Below, one piece after another: positions 25,352-33,468 of a stretch of 43,647 nt of DNA (positions are counted from its first letter, which is position 1; each line of letters starts with the position of its first letter). Below the pieces are notes generated by a model. The model was given only the letters and a program-made list of their open reading frames with translations. It did not search any database and was not told the origin of the DNA. A program made the position numbers and the translations under genes. The stretch is from an uncultured Clostridia bacterium (GTDB taxonomy: Bacteria; Bacillota; Clostridia; Oscillospirales; Ruminococcaceae). The stretch covers positions 1-43,647 of the forward strand of contig CALWNN010000046.1 of the NCBI GenBank assembly GCA_944382845.1, in the 5' to 3' direction.

Positions 25352-26066
25352 AAATTGTTTTATTTTTGATAAGCGTTTCTGGCTTGACATTATTTTTCCA
25401 AACAGATGCGCATTTTGTAAAGAGATCATTCCGTGGGATGATTACTCGTGTGAAAGCTGTGCAGAAAAGCTTCCGTATATAGATAAAGAAATCTGCGAGC
25501 GATGCGGCAAAAGAATTTGCATATGTGAAAGTGCCGGAATATGTTATGATCGCTGCTACAGCGTGGTCTGGTATGAAGAAAGCATAAGAAATGCCGTGGT
25601 CAGATTCAAAACGGAAAGTCCTGAGAACTTCGCAGTTTTTTTCGGTGAAAAGCTTGCTGAAAAAATATTAAAGGACAATTTGAATATTGATATTGTTACT
25701 TCTGTTCCTTCATCAATAAAGGTGTTAAGACAGCGTGGTTACAACCAGGCTTCTGAACTTGGCAGGAAAACAGCTGAGTACCTTAAAACCCCTTTTTATC
25801 ATAATTTGCTTAGCAAGAAAAATTCAGCAGTAAAGCAACATGACCTTTCTATGAAGGAAAGAGCGGAATATGTTAAGGGACTTTATAATTTTTCGGGAAA
25901 TGTCAGTGTGAAAGGTAAATCAATACTTCTATGCGATGATATAATAACAACAGGCAGTACCTTGAACGCCTGTGCGGCAGTGCTTAAGGAAAACGGGGCG
26001 AGAAGTGTTATCTGCGCAGTTGCGGCAAATACTGACTATATAAATAACAAAAACGACTTGCAGTAA
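25341..26066 (+). CDS. ComF family protein (phosphoribosyltransferase fold)
   Basis: A 241-residue protein with an N-terminal zinc ribbon (FPNRCAFCKEI, then SCESCAEKL and CERCGKRICIC) and a C-terminal PRTase domain with VPSSIKVLRQRGYNQA and the PRPP loop ILLCDDIITTGST. ComF relatives work in DNA uptake during transformation in naturally competent Gram-positives, but occur in many bacteria without known competence. ATG 25341 with GGGGGA upstream, inside the recD2 end, makes coupling likely. Confidence 0.9.
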   Translation: MGFRNCFIFDKRFWLDIIFPNRCAFCKEIIPWDDYSCESCAEKLPYIDKEICERCGKRICICESAGICYDRCYSVVWYEESIRNAVVRFKTESPENFAVFFGEKLAEKILKDNLNIDIVTSVPSSIKVLRQRGYNQASELGRKTAEYLKTPFYHNLLSKKNSAVKQHDLSMKERAEYVKGLYNFSGNVSVKGKSILLCDDIITTGSTLNACAAVLKENGARSVICAVAANTDYINNKNDLQ

Positions 26067-26091
26067 TTTTTTTACCGTAAGCCGTTTTTTT
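26052..26091 (+). terminator. Terminator overlapping the comF-like stop
   Basis: AACGACTTGC pairs with GTAAGCCGTT (one mismatch) and is followed by seven T. Confidence 0.65.
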
Positions 26092-26133
26092 GCCTGTTTT
26101 TTTCATATACTAAAATAAAGAAAGGATAAGAAC

Positions 26134-26319
26134 ATGAGCGAAAATGAATTTAACTTTTTAAAAATACTTTGCGAAACCGAAATCAGACTTATAAAAGAAT
26201 ATAACAGGTTGTTTTCCTCCGCAGGAGAACCTCAGTTAAAAAGTGACTTGCAAATCATTTGTGCATCGCATAAAAATCATCTTGCAAGTCTAATTGAATT
26301 AATGGAGAATGACAAATGA
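26134..26319 (+). CDS. Small helical protein
   Basis: A 61-residue all-helical protein (MSENEFNFLKILCETEIRLI at the start). The E..R..KEYN / SHKNHLASL pattern is like one half of a ferritin-type or CotF-like helical bundle. AAAGGA precedes ATG 26134. Its stop overlaps the next start as ATGA, so the two proteins are probably made together. Function unknown. Confidence 0.7.
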   Translation: MSENEFNFLKILCETEIRLIKEYNRLFSSAGEPQLKSDLQIICASHKNHLASLIELMENDK

Positions 26320-26582
26320 AAAACAATGATATTGAAATTCTTGATAAAGCCGCAGAACTTCAGCGTCTTGCTTGTTCTGATTATAACAGCATTTATAATT
26401 CCATAGCAGGAACAAATCTCTCATCGAAAATTTTGACAATTCTTTACGATGAACTGAAAAATACTGAAAATGTAAAAACTATGCTGAGAATGCGTACCGA
26501 TGTTAATCAACAACAAGCTGATAAAAATCAAATCGATAGCTTTTTAAATGAGATGAAAAACCTTGATATTACTCGTCGATAA
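26316..26582 (+). CDS. Small helical protein, partner of the preceding gene
   Basis: An 88-residue helical protein with LQRLACSDYNSIYNSIAGTN and a coiled-looking middle, probably a distant relative of the preceding one: both begin with a helix with a cysteine and end in N/K-rich helices. The last 14 nt overlap, tail to tail, the end of the mscS-like gene on the other strand. Function unknown; a spore coat or bundle role would be a guess. Confidence 0.7.
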   Translation: MKNNDIEILDKAAELQRLACSDYNSIYNSIAGTNLSSKILTILYDELKNTENVKTMLRMRTDVNQQQADKNQIDSFLNEMKNLDITRR

Positions 26583-27369
26583 CATGAACTTCCATTTGGT
26601 TGTATGGGATATCTATGCGATTTTTATCAAATGCGTCCTTTACCTGCTCAAGCATATCGTAGTTTAATGACCAATAATCATCTGAAGATACCCATATTTT
26701 TGCAACAAGTTGAATTGAAGAATCGAGATGTGCTGACATTCTTACAAGAGGAAGTTCAGGTTCGAAAAGCGTCTTTGGGTTATTAAGAGCAATATCGTTT
26801 ATAATTTTGATTGCCTGCTTATAATCCGCATTGTAGCTTATGGTAAAGTTCATGTCAAGCCGTCTAATGTGCTGCTGAGTGTAGTTGGTAATGGACGAAC
26901 TTGTTATCTGACCGTTTGGAATGTGAATAGTTTTATTGTCGGAAGTAACAAGACTTGTGTAAAGAATTGAAATTTCATCTACTGTTCCTGAATTATTGCC
27001 TATATCAACGTAATCGCCTTTGGAAAAAGGCTTTGAAAAAAGGATAATAAATCCTCCGGCAAGATTTGAAAGACTGTTCTGCAAGGCAAGACCGACGGCT
27101 AGTCCTGCCGCGCCAACCGCAGCGACTATAGAACTCATCGGCACACTTAGAGCGGATAGACAGATTATTATTATAAAAGTATAAAGTATAGTTTTGGTAA
27201 GAGAAAGTAAAAACGCATGTGCAGTAACGTCTATCCTGCTTCTTTCTAGACCCTTTCTCATTATTCTTAATGTTATTTTTGTAATAATGAAACCAACGAT
27301 TAAAATTATAATAGCCGCAACAAGGGAAGGAAGTATTCTTTCCAGCCAGACTAAAAATTTCTCAATCAT
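26569..27369 (-). CDS. Small-conductance mechanosensitive channel (MscS family)
   Basis: A 266-residue inner-membrane channel that releases solutes on hypo-osmotic shock. Three membrane segments (about 12-30, 54-73, 79-105); the third is the glycine/alanine pore helix VAAVGAAGLAVGLALQNSLS. Then the MscS beta domain FSKPFSKGDYVDIG and the C-terminal alpha/beta domain. Length is typical of minimal MscS. AAGGAGA before ATG 27369. It has its own divergent promoter and converges on the small helical gene with a 14-nt overlap. Confidence 0.94.
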   Translation of the reverse strand: MIEKFLVWLERILPSLVAAIIILIVGFIITKITLRIMRKGLERSRIDVTAHAFLLSLTKTILYTFIIIICLSALSVPMSSIVAAVGAAGLAVGLALQNSLSNLAGGFIILFSKPFSKGDYVDIGNNSGTVDEISILYTSLVTSDNKTIHIPNGQITSSSITNYTQQHIRRLDMNFTISYNADYKQAIKIINDIALNNPKTLFEPELPLVRMSAHLDSSIQLVAKIWVSSDDYWSLNYDMLEQVKDAFDKNRIDIPYNQMEVHVIDE

Positions 27370-27403
27370 ATTATATGTCTCCTTATGAATTTAATATATT
27401 TAT

Positions 27404-27432
27404 ATTATAACAGCATATGCAATTAATTTCAA
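27404..27432 (-). promoter_or_regulatory. Promoter of the mscS-like gene
   Basis: Minus strand: TTGAAA (27432-27427), 17-bp spacer, TATAAT (27409-27404), about 34 nt before the start codon. Confidence 0.8.
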
Positions 27433-27512
27433 TACAAAAATTATATTATATAAATTCTAAATTACAGCGTAAAAATAATAAAAACTTTGTGTAAAAAAAT
27501 GCGGAAAAGCTC

Positions 27513-27541
27513 TTGTAAAATGAGATGAAATGTTGTATAAT
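27513..27541 (+). promoter_or_regulatory. Promoter of oadG-oadB
   Basis: TTGTAA (27513-27518), 17-bp spacer, TATAAT (27536-27541), 44 bp before the oadG start. A TTGTGTAA word, the half-site of the adhE palindrome, occurs at 27487-27494 just upstream of the -35. Confidence 0.78.
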
Positions 27542-27584
27542 ATATGTGTATTTAATGATAATCTAATCCAAAGGAGAAATTTGT

Positions 27585-27995
27585 ATGAGTCCCAACCTAT
27601 TGTTACTATCAAAAACTGTAGAAATGACCCCTGAATTTGTTGCGGCAGTCGTTATTACAGGATTTGTTCTGACATTTGTATGTCTTATTATTCTTATTCT
27701 CTTTGTTCAGTTTCTCGGTAAACTCGTAAATAAGTTAAGTAAAAAAAAAATCCTGAATCAGCCGAAAAATAACGGTGCTGTTCCTGCAAGTAAGGCTGAT
27801 GCTTCCAAAGCGGTTTCTCCTGTTGTTTCGGACGGTATAGATGATGAGGTAGTAGTGGTTATAACTGCGGCAATCGCGGCAATGAGTGCTTCAAGCGGAA
27901 AAAAGCTTGTACTGAAAAGCATCTCAAAGTCTGCTACTCCTATGAGAAAGCCTTGGGCTATGGCAGGACTTCAGGAAAACACAAAGCCTTTTTGA
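27585..27995 (+). CDS. oadG: OadG-type gamma subunit of a sodium-pumping decarboxylase
   Basis: A 136-residue protein with one N-terminal membrane segment (FVAAVVITGFVLTFVCLIIL region, about 18-45), a linker, and a C-terminal DDEVVVVITAAIAAMS patch and W-A-x-x-G end characteristic of OadG/Na+-pump decarboxylase gamma chains. The gamma subunit anchors and assembles the complex at the membrane. AAAGGAG precedes ATG 27585. It is followed directly by oadB. Confidence 0.82.
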   Translation: MSPNLLLLSKTVEMTPEFVAAVVITGFVLTFVCLIILILFVQFLGKLVNKLSKKKILNQPKNNGAVPASKADASKAVSPVVSDGIDDEVVVVITAAIAAMSASSGKKLVLKSISKSATPMRKPWAMAGLQENTKPF

Positions 27996-28038
27996 TCTAA
28001 TTTTAATTTCATAGACTATCTGAAAGGAAAGTAAAAAT

Positions 28039-29250
28039 ATGATTTATAAATTTCTGCAAACATTACACGACATGATACTTGAGTCGGGTATATATCAGAT
28101 CTGCAACGGCTTTATAGCTGACGAGGGTTATAAAATAATTATAATGATACTTATATCGTTTGTATTTATGTATCTTGCAATTGCTAAGGGATTTGAACCA
28201 CTTCTTCTTCTCCCTATTTCATTTGGTATTCTTTTGACTAACCTTCCTGATGCCGCAATGTATCACTCGTATTTGTTCGAAGGAAATATTGACTATGGCA
28301 GAATACTTCACGAGGGCGGACTTCTTGACATTTTGTATATGGGCGTTAAGCTGCAAATCTATCCTCCGCTTATATTCCTTGGAATCGGTGCAATGACCGA
28401 CTTCTCGCCGCTCATTGCAAATCCGAAGAGCTTTATTCTTGGTGCTGCCGCTCAGGGAGGTATATTCTTCACCTTTATCGGTGCTGCACTTTTTGGCTTT
28501 ACTGCTCAGGAGGCGGGTGCAATCTCAATTATAGGAGGCGCTGACGGACCTACCGCTATTTATGTTTCTTCGAAGCTTCTCGGTGGAGGTGGATTTGATG
28601 TAGAAACCGGAACAATTGCTCTTGCAGCATACACATATATGGCGCTTGTTCCTATTATCCAGCCGCCAATTATGAAGGCTCTCACAACTAAGAAAGAACG
28701 TCTTGTAAGAATGGGACAGTTAAGACCTGTTTCAAAAACAGAAAAGATCATTTTCCCCATCGCAGTAACTGTGGTTGTTACTCTTATTGTTCCTTCTGCT
28801 GCTCCTTTGGTTGGTATGCTTATGTTTGGTAACCTCCTTAAGGAAAGCGGATGCTGTGACAGACTTGTTAAAACTGCTCAGAATGAACTTATGAACATTA
28901 TCACAATCTTCCTTGGAATTTCAGTTGGTGCAACTACTACTGCTGAAAAAATCATCAACCCTAAATTCGGAGGGGTTATCGTTCTTGGCGTTCTTGCATT
29001 CTCATTTGGTACAGCGAGTGGTGTTCTTTTCGGTAAACTTATGTACCTTGCAACTAGAGGAAAGGTAAACCCGCTTATTGGTTCTGCCGGTGTTTCAGCC
29101 GTTCCTATGGCTGCACGTGTATCTCAGAAGGTTGGTCAACAGTATGACCCGACAAACTATCTCCTAATGCACGCTATGGGACCAAACGTAGCAGGAGTTA
29201 TCGGTTCTGCGGTTGCAGCCGGTGTTCTCCTTAATATCATACCATATTAA
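28039..29250 (+). CDS. oadB: Sodium-translocating decarboxylase beta subunit
   Basis: A 403-residue, multi-pass membrane subunit that couples decarboxylation of carboxybiotin to export of Na+. The conserved segments [24 protein letters not shown] and [10 protein letters not shown] (166-175) are present; the aspartate of the last (D169) corresponds to D203, which is required for transport in Klebsiella OadB. Length is normal. Neither the carboxyltransferase nor the biotin carrier gene is beside it, so the substrate (oxaloacetate, methylmalonyl-CoA or glutaconyl-CoA) cannot be told from this window. Confidence 0.95.
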   Translation: MIYKFLQTLHDMILESGIYQICNGFIADEGYKIIIMILISFVFMYLAIAKGFEPLLLLPISFGILLTNLPDAAMYHSYLFEGNIDYGRILHEGGLLDILYMGVKLQIYPPLIFLGIGAMTDFSPLIANPKSFILGAAAQGGIFFTFIGAALFGFTAQEAGAISIIGGADGPTAIYVSSKLLGGGGFDVETGTIALAAYTYMALVPIIQPPIMKALTTKKERLVRMGQLRPVSKTEKIIFPIAVTVVVTLIVPSAAPLVGMLMFGNLLKESGCCDRLVKTAQNELMNIITIFLGISVGATTTAEKIINPKFGGVIVLGVLAFSFGTASGVLFGKLMYLATRGKVNPLIGSAGVSAVPMAARVSQKVGQQYDPTNYLLMHAMGPNVAGVIGSAVAAGVLLNIIPY

Positions 29251-29253
29251 GTC

Positions 29254-29282
29254 TTGACTTGATTAGCAAAAGGTTATATAAT
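29254..29282 (+). promoter_or_regulatory. Promoter of the HD nucleotidase gene, abutting the oadB terminator
   Basis: TTGACT (29254-29259), 17-bp spacer, TATAAT (29277-29282). The expected start near 29289 is inside the 5' arm of the terminator hairpin. Confidence 0.7.
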
Positions 29283-29284
29283 AT

Positions 29285-29321
29285 AAACTGTTCCGTAGAA
29301 TGCGGAACAGTTTATTTTTTT
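29285..29321 (+). terminator. Terminator of oadB
   Basis: AAACTGTTCCG (29285-29295) and CGGAACAGTTT (29303-29313) form a perfect 11-bp stem with a 7-nt loop, followed by A and eight T. Confidence 0.92.
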
Positions 29322-29364
29322 TGTTCCATGTGGAACAATATGGCAAAAAGAAGGTCGAATTATA

Positions 29365-29946
29365 ATGAATAATAAATATTTTGGTATGCTTTCACGTCTT
29401 AAATATATTAATCGCTGGGGACTTATGAGAAATACCATAAACGAAAATTTAAGTGAACATAGTCTTGAAACAGCTTTTATTGCACATCTTCTTGCAGTTA
29501 TAAGAAACAGGCGATTTGGAGGCTGCGTCAATGTGGAGCGGTGTGCGCTTCTTGCCATGTACCACGACACGACGGAAATTCTCACAGGCGATCTTCCCAC
29601 TCCTGTTAAGTATTTTAATCCTGAAATAAAACAGGCATATGATAAAGTTGAGCAAACTGCAATTGACAAAATGCTATCTTATATACCTGAGGATTTAAAG
29701 GAGGACTATATTGCTCTTTACGAAAAAAGGGATGAGGATACTGAGCTTTGGAGTCTTGTTAAGGCGGCCGATAAGATATCTGCCCTTATAAAATGCATTG
29801 AAGAAAGACAAATGGGGAATGCTGAATTTGCAAAGGCAGAAAAATCTACTATTGAATCTATTAAGAAACTAAATATTCCCGAAGCGGATGTGTTCCTATC
29901 TGAATTCCTTCCCGGATATACTCTTACTCTTGATGAACAGGCGTAA
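29365..29946 (+). CDS. HD-domain 5'-deoxynucleotidase, YfbR-like
   Basis: A 193-residue HD-superfamily phosphohydrolase. The metal residues are visible in EHSLETAFIAHL, the HD pair of MYHDTTEILTGDLPTPVKY and AADKISALIKCIEE. E. coli YfbR removes phosphate from deoxynucleoside 5'-monophosphates. AGAAGG lies upstream of ATG 29365. It is a single-gene unit with its own promoter. Confidence 0.88.
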   Translation: MNNKYFGMLSRLKYINRWGLMRNTINENLSEHSLETAFIAHLLAVIRNRRFGGCVNVERCALLAMYHDTTEILTGDLPTPVKYFNPEIKQAYDKVEQTAIDKMLSYIPEDLKEDYIALYEKRDEDTELWSLVKAADKISALIKCIEERQMGNAEFAKAEKSTIESIKKLNIPEADVFLSEFLPGYTLTLDEQA

Positions 29947-30323
29947 CAATACTTTTTAGGAAACACTTAAATGAAACGCAAACTTCTATATGGAATATGA
30001 CAGAAAATTTCAAGTTGGGATAAAAAATATCCTTAATTAATATCGGACGTACGGAAATGATTTTCCCTGAATTTAGTGGATTTTTTATCGTGGGCAACTT
30101 TTATTACAGCAAAATATTACATGGTAAGATCTCTTGTTCTTGTTGAACGGAAATATGATATTCCAACTTTTTGAGGGAACAGAATGTGCTGTTGAAGATT
30201 ATGTATGAAGTTCACATCAAAGATATCTGGTTGTAGAAAAATGATTTTTATAACGCTTAGAAATTTAATTGTATAAATGGATTTTACAAAGATGGCTAAG
30301 TCTGTGGGTGAGTAATAATAAAC
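29947..30323. other. Spacer with possible gene remnants
   Basis: No intact gene. A short plus-strand frame from about 29990 (MEYDRKFQVGIKN) stops after 15 codons, and further short coding-like pieces (MIFPEFSGFF near 30057) occur in other frames. This pattern suggests a decayed gene that I could not identify. I see no terminator for the minus-strand ABC operon that ends at 30324. Confidence 0.4.
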
Positions 30324-31370
30324 CTACTCTGTCATTACGCTGTTGTCAGACCTTGCACACCAGCATCTTTCTGTTATTATACAGTACAGTAATGCTTTAA
30401 CAACAATTATTATTCCAATGTTAAGAATGTTTGTCTGTGGATTATAGTGGCTTTTAAGAGCATATGAGGTGAATATTATATCGAAAACCTTTCCGGATAC
30501 CATTGTATACAGCATTGAAGGAAAAATTACGAATAATAGTGATATGAAAAATACAAATGTTGTGTTTTTAACTAGAACGGATACAGTGCAGACAAAGAGT
30601 GATAATACGCACCATTGAAACGATTTGATCAGACTGTCTGAAATATAGTATTCAATAATAGAAATATCGCTGTCAAATGAATATCCCAAAAGATTATATA
30701 CCGGTAAGTTGGAATATGCCGCCGATTTTCCTGAAATAACAGGGATAACTTTTATAATATACATTGCAAATGCAAAAATAAACACAAATACACCGCAGAT
30801 AAGAAGCTTTGACAAAGCGCTTTTGCGTTTTCCTTGAGAAGTTGTAATAATTAAATTTCTTGACCCTGTCATATATTCGGATGAAAATACAGGAATAATT
30901 ACAATTATAATTGTTATGGCAATTATATAATCATAGCTGTCGTTGCTTAAAAAATCAAACCAGTCAGTATCGTAAAATAAAACTGCCGGTCTGTCAAGAG
31001 AATTATAATACTCACATTTTTCCAAGAGATAATATACTGTGCTTTGCTCTGCGATAGCCCTGTTGTACTGGATGTTGTGGTTTTCATACTCTTCAAGAGA
31101 AATAAGGTCGCTTCGATAATCCGAAACTACGGTATCGTGAATTTCAATCAGATTTTCAATTTCAGTTTGTCTTTGTTTAATGATATCATATGTTTTCTCT
31201 GTATAGCTTCCTCCGTAGGTTTCGATATATCTTCTGTAAACCTCAGGGGAATAATTATGCTGTACATAATGTGGGATAAAGGAGAAAACAACTTGAATAA
31301 TTATGGTTGCAATAATTACAAAGCCTATTTTATTAAAAAGTATTTTTTTAAGCTCATACCAAAGAATCAT
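30324..31370 (-). CDS. ABC-2 type permease subunit B of the lipoprotein-linked exporter
   Basis: About 348 residues. One membrane segment near the N-terminus (IGFVIIATIIIQVVFSF), then an extracytoplasmic loop of roughly 110 residues rich in charged helix, then five or so further membrane segments. The sequence EYMTGSRNLIITTSQGKRK after the second span matches DYSTGAYQIVFSTPGGKKK at the same place in the other permease, so the two are paralogues and likely form a heterodimer. I chose ATG 31370, with AGGAAAAAG upstream, 17 nt inside the ATPase gene end. An upstream in-frame ATG at 31394 is possible. Last gene of the operon. Confidence 0.82.
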   Translation of the reverse strand: MILWYELKKILFNKIGFVIIATIIIQVVFSFIPHYVQHNYSPEVYRRYIETYGGSYTEKTYDIIKQRQTEIENLIEIHDTVVSDYRSDLISLEEYENHNIQYNRAIAEQSTVYYLLEKCEYYNSLDRPAVLFYDTDWFDFLSNDSYDYIIAITIIIVIIPVFSSEYMTGSRNLIITTSQGKRKSALSKLLICGVFVFIFAFAMYIIKVIPVISGKSAAYSNLPVYNLLGYSFDSDISIIEYYISDSLIKSFQWCVLSLFVCTVSVLVKNTTFVFFISLLFVIFPSMLYTMVSGKVFDIIFTSYALKSHYNPQTNILNIGIIIVVKALLYCIITERCWCARSDNSVMTE

Positions 31371-32241
31371 TTTCTTTTTCCTGTCCGCTTTCATTAAAAT
31401 AGTACATATATACGTCCTCAAGAGTAGAATCAGTATTATAAGCTCCTTCAAAAGGCTTTGTTTCGGAGACTATCCTGAGCTTTACAATGTCTCCTGATTT
31501 TACAGCCACGGCATTGCTGTGTTCAAGAGTATATTTTTCGGCTGTATCCACGTCCGTATCATACAGCCAGATTTTATTTTCAACGTTTTTAATAACCTTG
31601 TCTGTGTCCCCAAACTCAATTATTTCTCCCGATTTAAGAAGGATAACTTTATCTGCAATACTTTCAACATCTGATACTATATGAGTTGCATAAATTATTA
31701 TTTTGTTGCGGCTTATCCGAGATATAATATTCCGAAACCTTATTCTCTCCTTCGGGTCAAGTCCTGCCGTAGGCTCATCAAGAATAAGTATTTGTGGATC
31801 GTTTATAAGAGCAACCGCTATTCCGAGACGTCTTTTCATTCCTCCCGAGTAGGCACCGTATTTTTTCTTTCGGTCATCGTATAGATTTACAAATTCAAGC
31901 ATCTCGTTTATTTTTTTCTCGGAATGGTCAGCTTCCTTCAATACACTGAAATATTTCATTATCTCATAGCCTGTGAAGTTTGGATAAAATCCCGGACTTT
32001 GCGGAAGATATCCAAGAACTTTTCTGAAATCCTTATCCATTGAAACGGTATTTTGACCGTCTAAATAAATGCTCCCTGTTGAGGGCTTTATAATTCCGGC
32101 AAGTATATTCATTAGGGTAGATTTTCCTGCTCCGTTTGGACCAAGAAATGCGTATATTCCTTCTTCAAGTTCAATATTTATATTATTTAAAGCTTTTTTT
32201 GTTTTGTATCGCTTTGAGATATTTTCAAATTTCAACTTCAT
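31354..32241 (-). CDS. ABC transporter ATP-binding subunit
   Basis: A 295-residue ATPase with Walker A GPNGAGKST (34-42), the Q-loop in LGYLPQSPGFYPNFTG, the signature SGGMKRR (132-138), Walker B ILILDEPTAGLDP with E156, and the switch histidine in YATHIVSDVES. It groups with CcmA/BcrA-like ATPases that serve ABC-2 exporters and peptide resistance or immunity systems. A C-terminal extension follows the core. AGAGGTGA before ATG 32241 overlaps the end of the first permease gene. It lies between the two permease genes. Confidence 0.93.
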   Translation of the reverse strand: MKLKFENISKRYKTKKALNNINIELEEGIYAFLGPNGAGKSTLMNILAGIIKPSTGSIYLDGQNTVSMDKDFRKVLGYLPQSPGFYPNFTGYEIMKYFSVLKEADHSEKKINEMLEFVNLYDDRKKKYGAYSGGMKRRLGIAVALINDPQILILDEPTAGLDPKERIRFRNIISRISRNKIIIYATHIVSDVESIADKVILLKSGEIIEFGDTDKVIKNVENKIWLYDTDVDTAEKYTLEHSNAVAVKSGDIVKLRIVSETKPFEGAYNTDSTLEDVYMYYFNESGQEKENDSLV

Positions 32242-32250
32242 ATTATAACG

Positions 32251-33468
32251 TCACCTCTTTGGCTTTGCAAATCTTCTTAATCCTATAGTAAAGAAGAGTA
32301 TGATCACTATAACTGTAATTGTAATACAACAGGTTATTCTTGGAATAAATACTCCAAGAATATTTAAATAATCAAAAGCATTAAAATAGGTTTTTAAATT
32401 TAGCAGACCCTGTGGAGTAATTGCCTGCAACGCTTTATAAATACGATATTGCTCGCTTATGGTGTTTACGTTGTCGCCTGTTGTATACATAAAATAGTGT
32501 GTAATTATCATAAGCGGCAGTACAAATACAACAAGGGAAATTGACATTGCGCCCATTGTCTTGCGAAAAATTATGGATAAAGCAGCCGTAAGAGTAATTA
32601 CAAGTATAAAAAACAATGTCTTGCAAAGAAATTTTATAAGATAATATTCGCCAATAGAAATAGTGAACGGACAAAATTCAAAATATTCAACCATTTGAAG
32701 GGGAAGGGAAAGATTATTTACACCGAAAAATAAATAACCAAATATTATCTGACATAAAGAAACCAATGCAATTATTGTAACAGCAGATGCAATAAGAGTA
32801 AAGTACTGTTTTAAAAATAACTTCTTTTTACCTCCCGGAGTGGAGAATACTATCTGATACGCCCCGGTTGAATAATCAAGAGTGAACATTCTTACGGTAA
32901 GCATAATTATAAATGCAATAAGGGCATAATCCCAGTAGGTATTGTCAAAAAAGTACAGAGTATTAAACAGGTCACCTGTGGATTTGAGCTCCATTTTAAT
33001 CTGTCTGTTGTATTTATCCACAGCTTTTTGATTTAAGGCTATTATGCTTTTATCGGGATTTTCCTTACTCTCTTCCTCAATAATAGTTAACATCGCATCA
33101 TTTATAAGCCTTATTCTGTTTTGCGGAAAAGTCTTAAAATATTTTTTTGCATCATTATATGCCTTTCTGTATAAAAACATATCATCGGCAAGAGTTGAGC
33201 CATATTCTCCTTTGGTCGAATGATACATTTCACTGTTCAAATAGTAGTCTGTTGTCATCTGCTCCGACTTTTCCTTAAGAAGAGCAAGCACTGAATTGCT
33301 GTCATCAGAAACGTCTGAAATATCTGAAATGAGTTTTTCGTAAGGTTCAGAAACTTCTTCCCGTGACTTGTACGCATTAACAACAAAAAACACAAAAAAA
33401 CCAAAAAGTAAAACTAAACAAATTATAATCAGTTTAGAAGCAAACAGCTTTTTAATCTCAAATTTCAA
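32251..33468 (-). CDS. ABC-2 type permease subunit A of the lipoprotein-linked exporter
   Basis: A 405-residue membrane protein. N-terminal span (LIIICLVLLFGFFVFFVV, about 13-30), a large extracytoplasmic domain of roughly 135 residues, then about five more spans. It shares the DYSTGAYQIVFSTPGGKKK motif with the second permease. The start is TTG 33468, overlapping the TGA of the upstream lipoprotein gene (TTGA); no other start codon is nearby, so translation is probably coupled. Large outer loops between spans 1 and 2 are usual in exporters or sensors for antimicrobial peptides and signal peptides, but the substrate is unknown. Confidence 0.8.
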   Translation of the reverse strand: MKFEIKKLFASKLIIICLVLLFGFFVFFVVNAYKSREEVSEPYEKLISDISDVSDDSNSVLALLKEKSEQMTTDYYLNSEMYHSTKGEYGSTLADDMFLYRKAYNDAKKYFKTFPQNRIRLINDAMLTIIEEESKENPDKSIIALNQKAVDKYNRQIKMELKSTGDLFNTLYFFDNTYWDYALIAFIIMLTVRMFTLDYSTGAYQIVFSTPGGKKKLFLKQYFTLIASAVTIIALVSLCQIIFGYLFFGVNNLSLPLQMVEYFEFCPFTISIGEYYLIKFLCKTLFFILVITLTAALSIIFRKTMGAMSISLVVFVLPLMIITHYFMYTTGDNVNTISEQYRIYKALQAITPQGLLNLKTYFNAFDYLNILGVFIPRITCCITITVIVIILFFTIGLRRFAKPKR

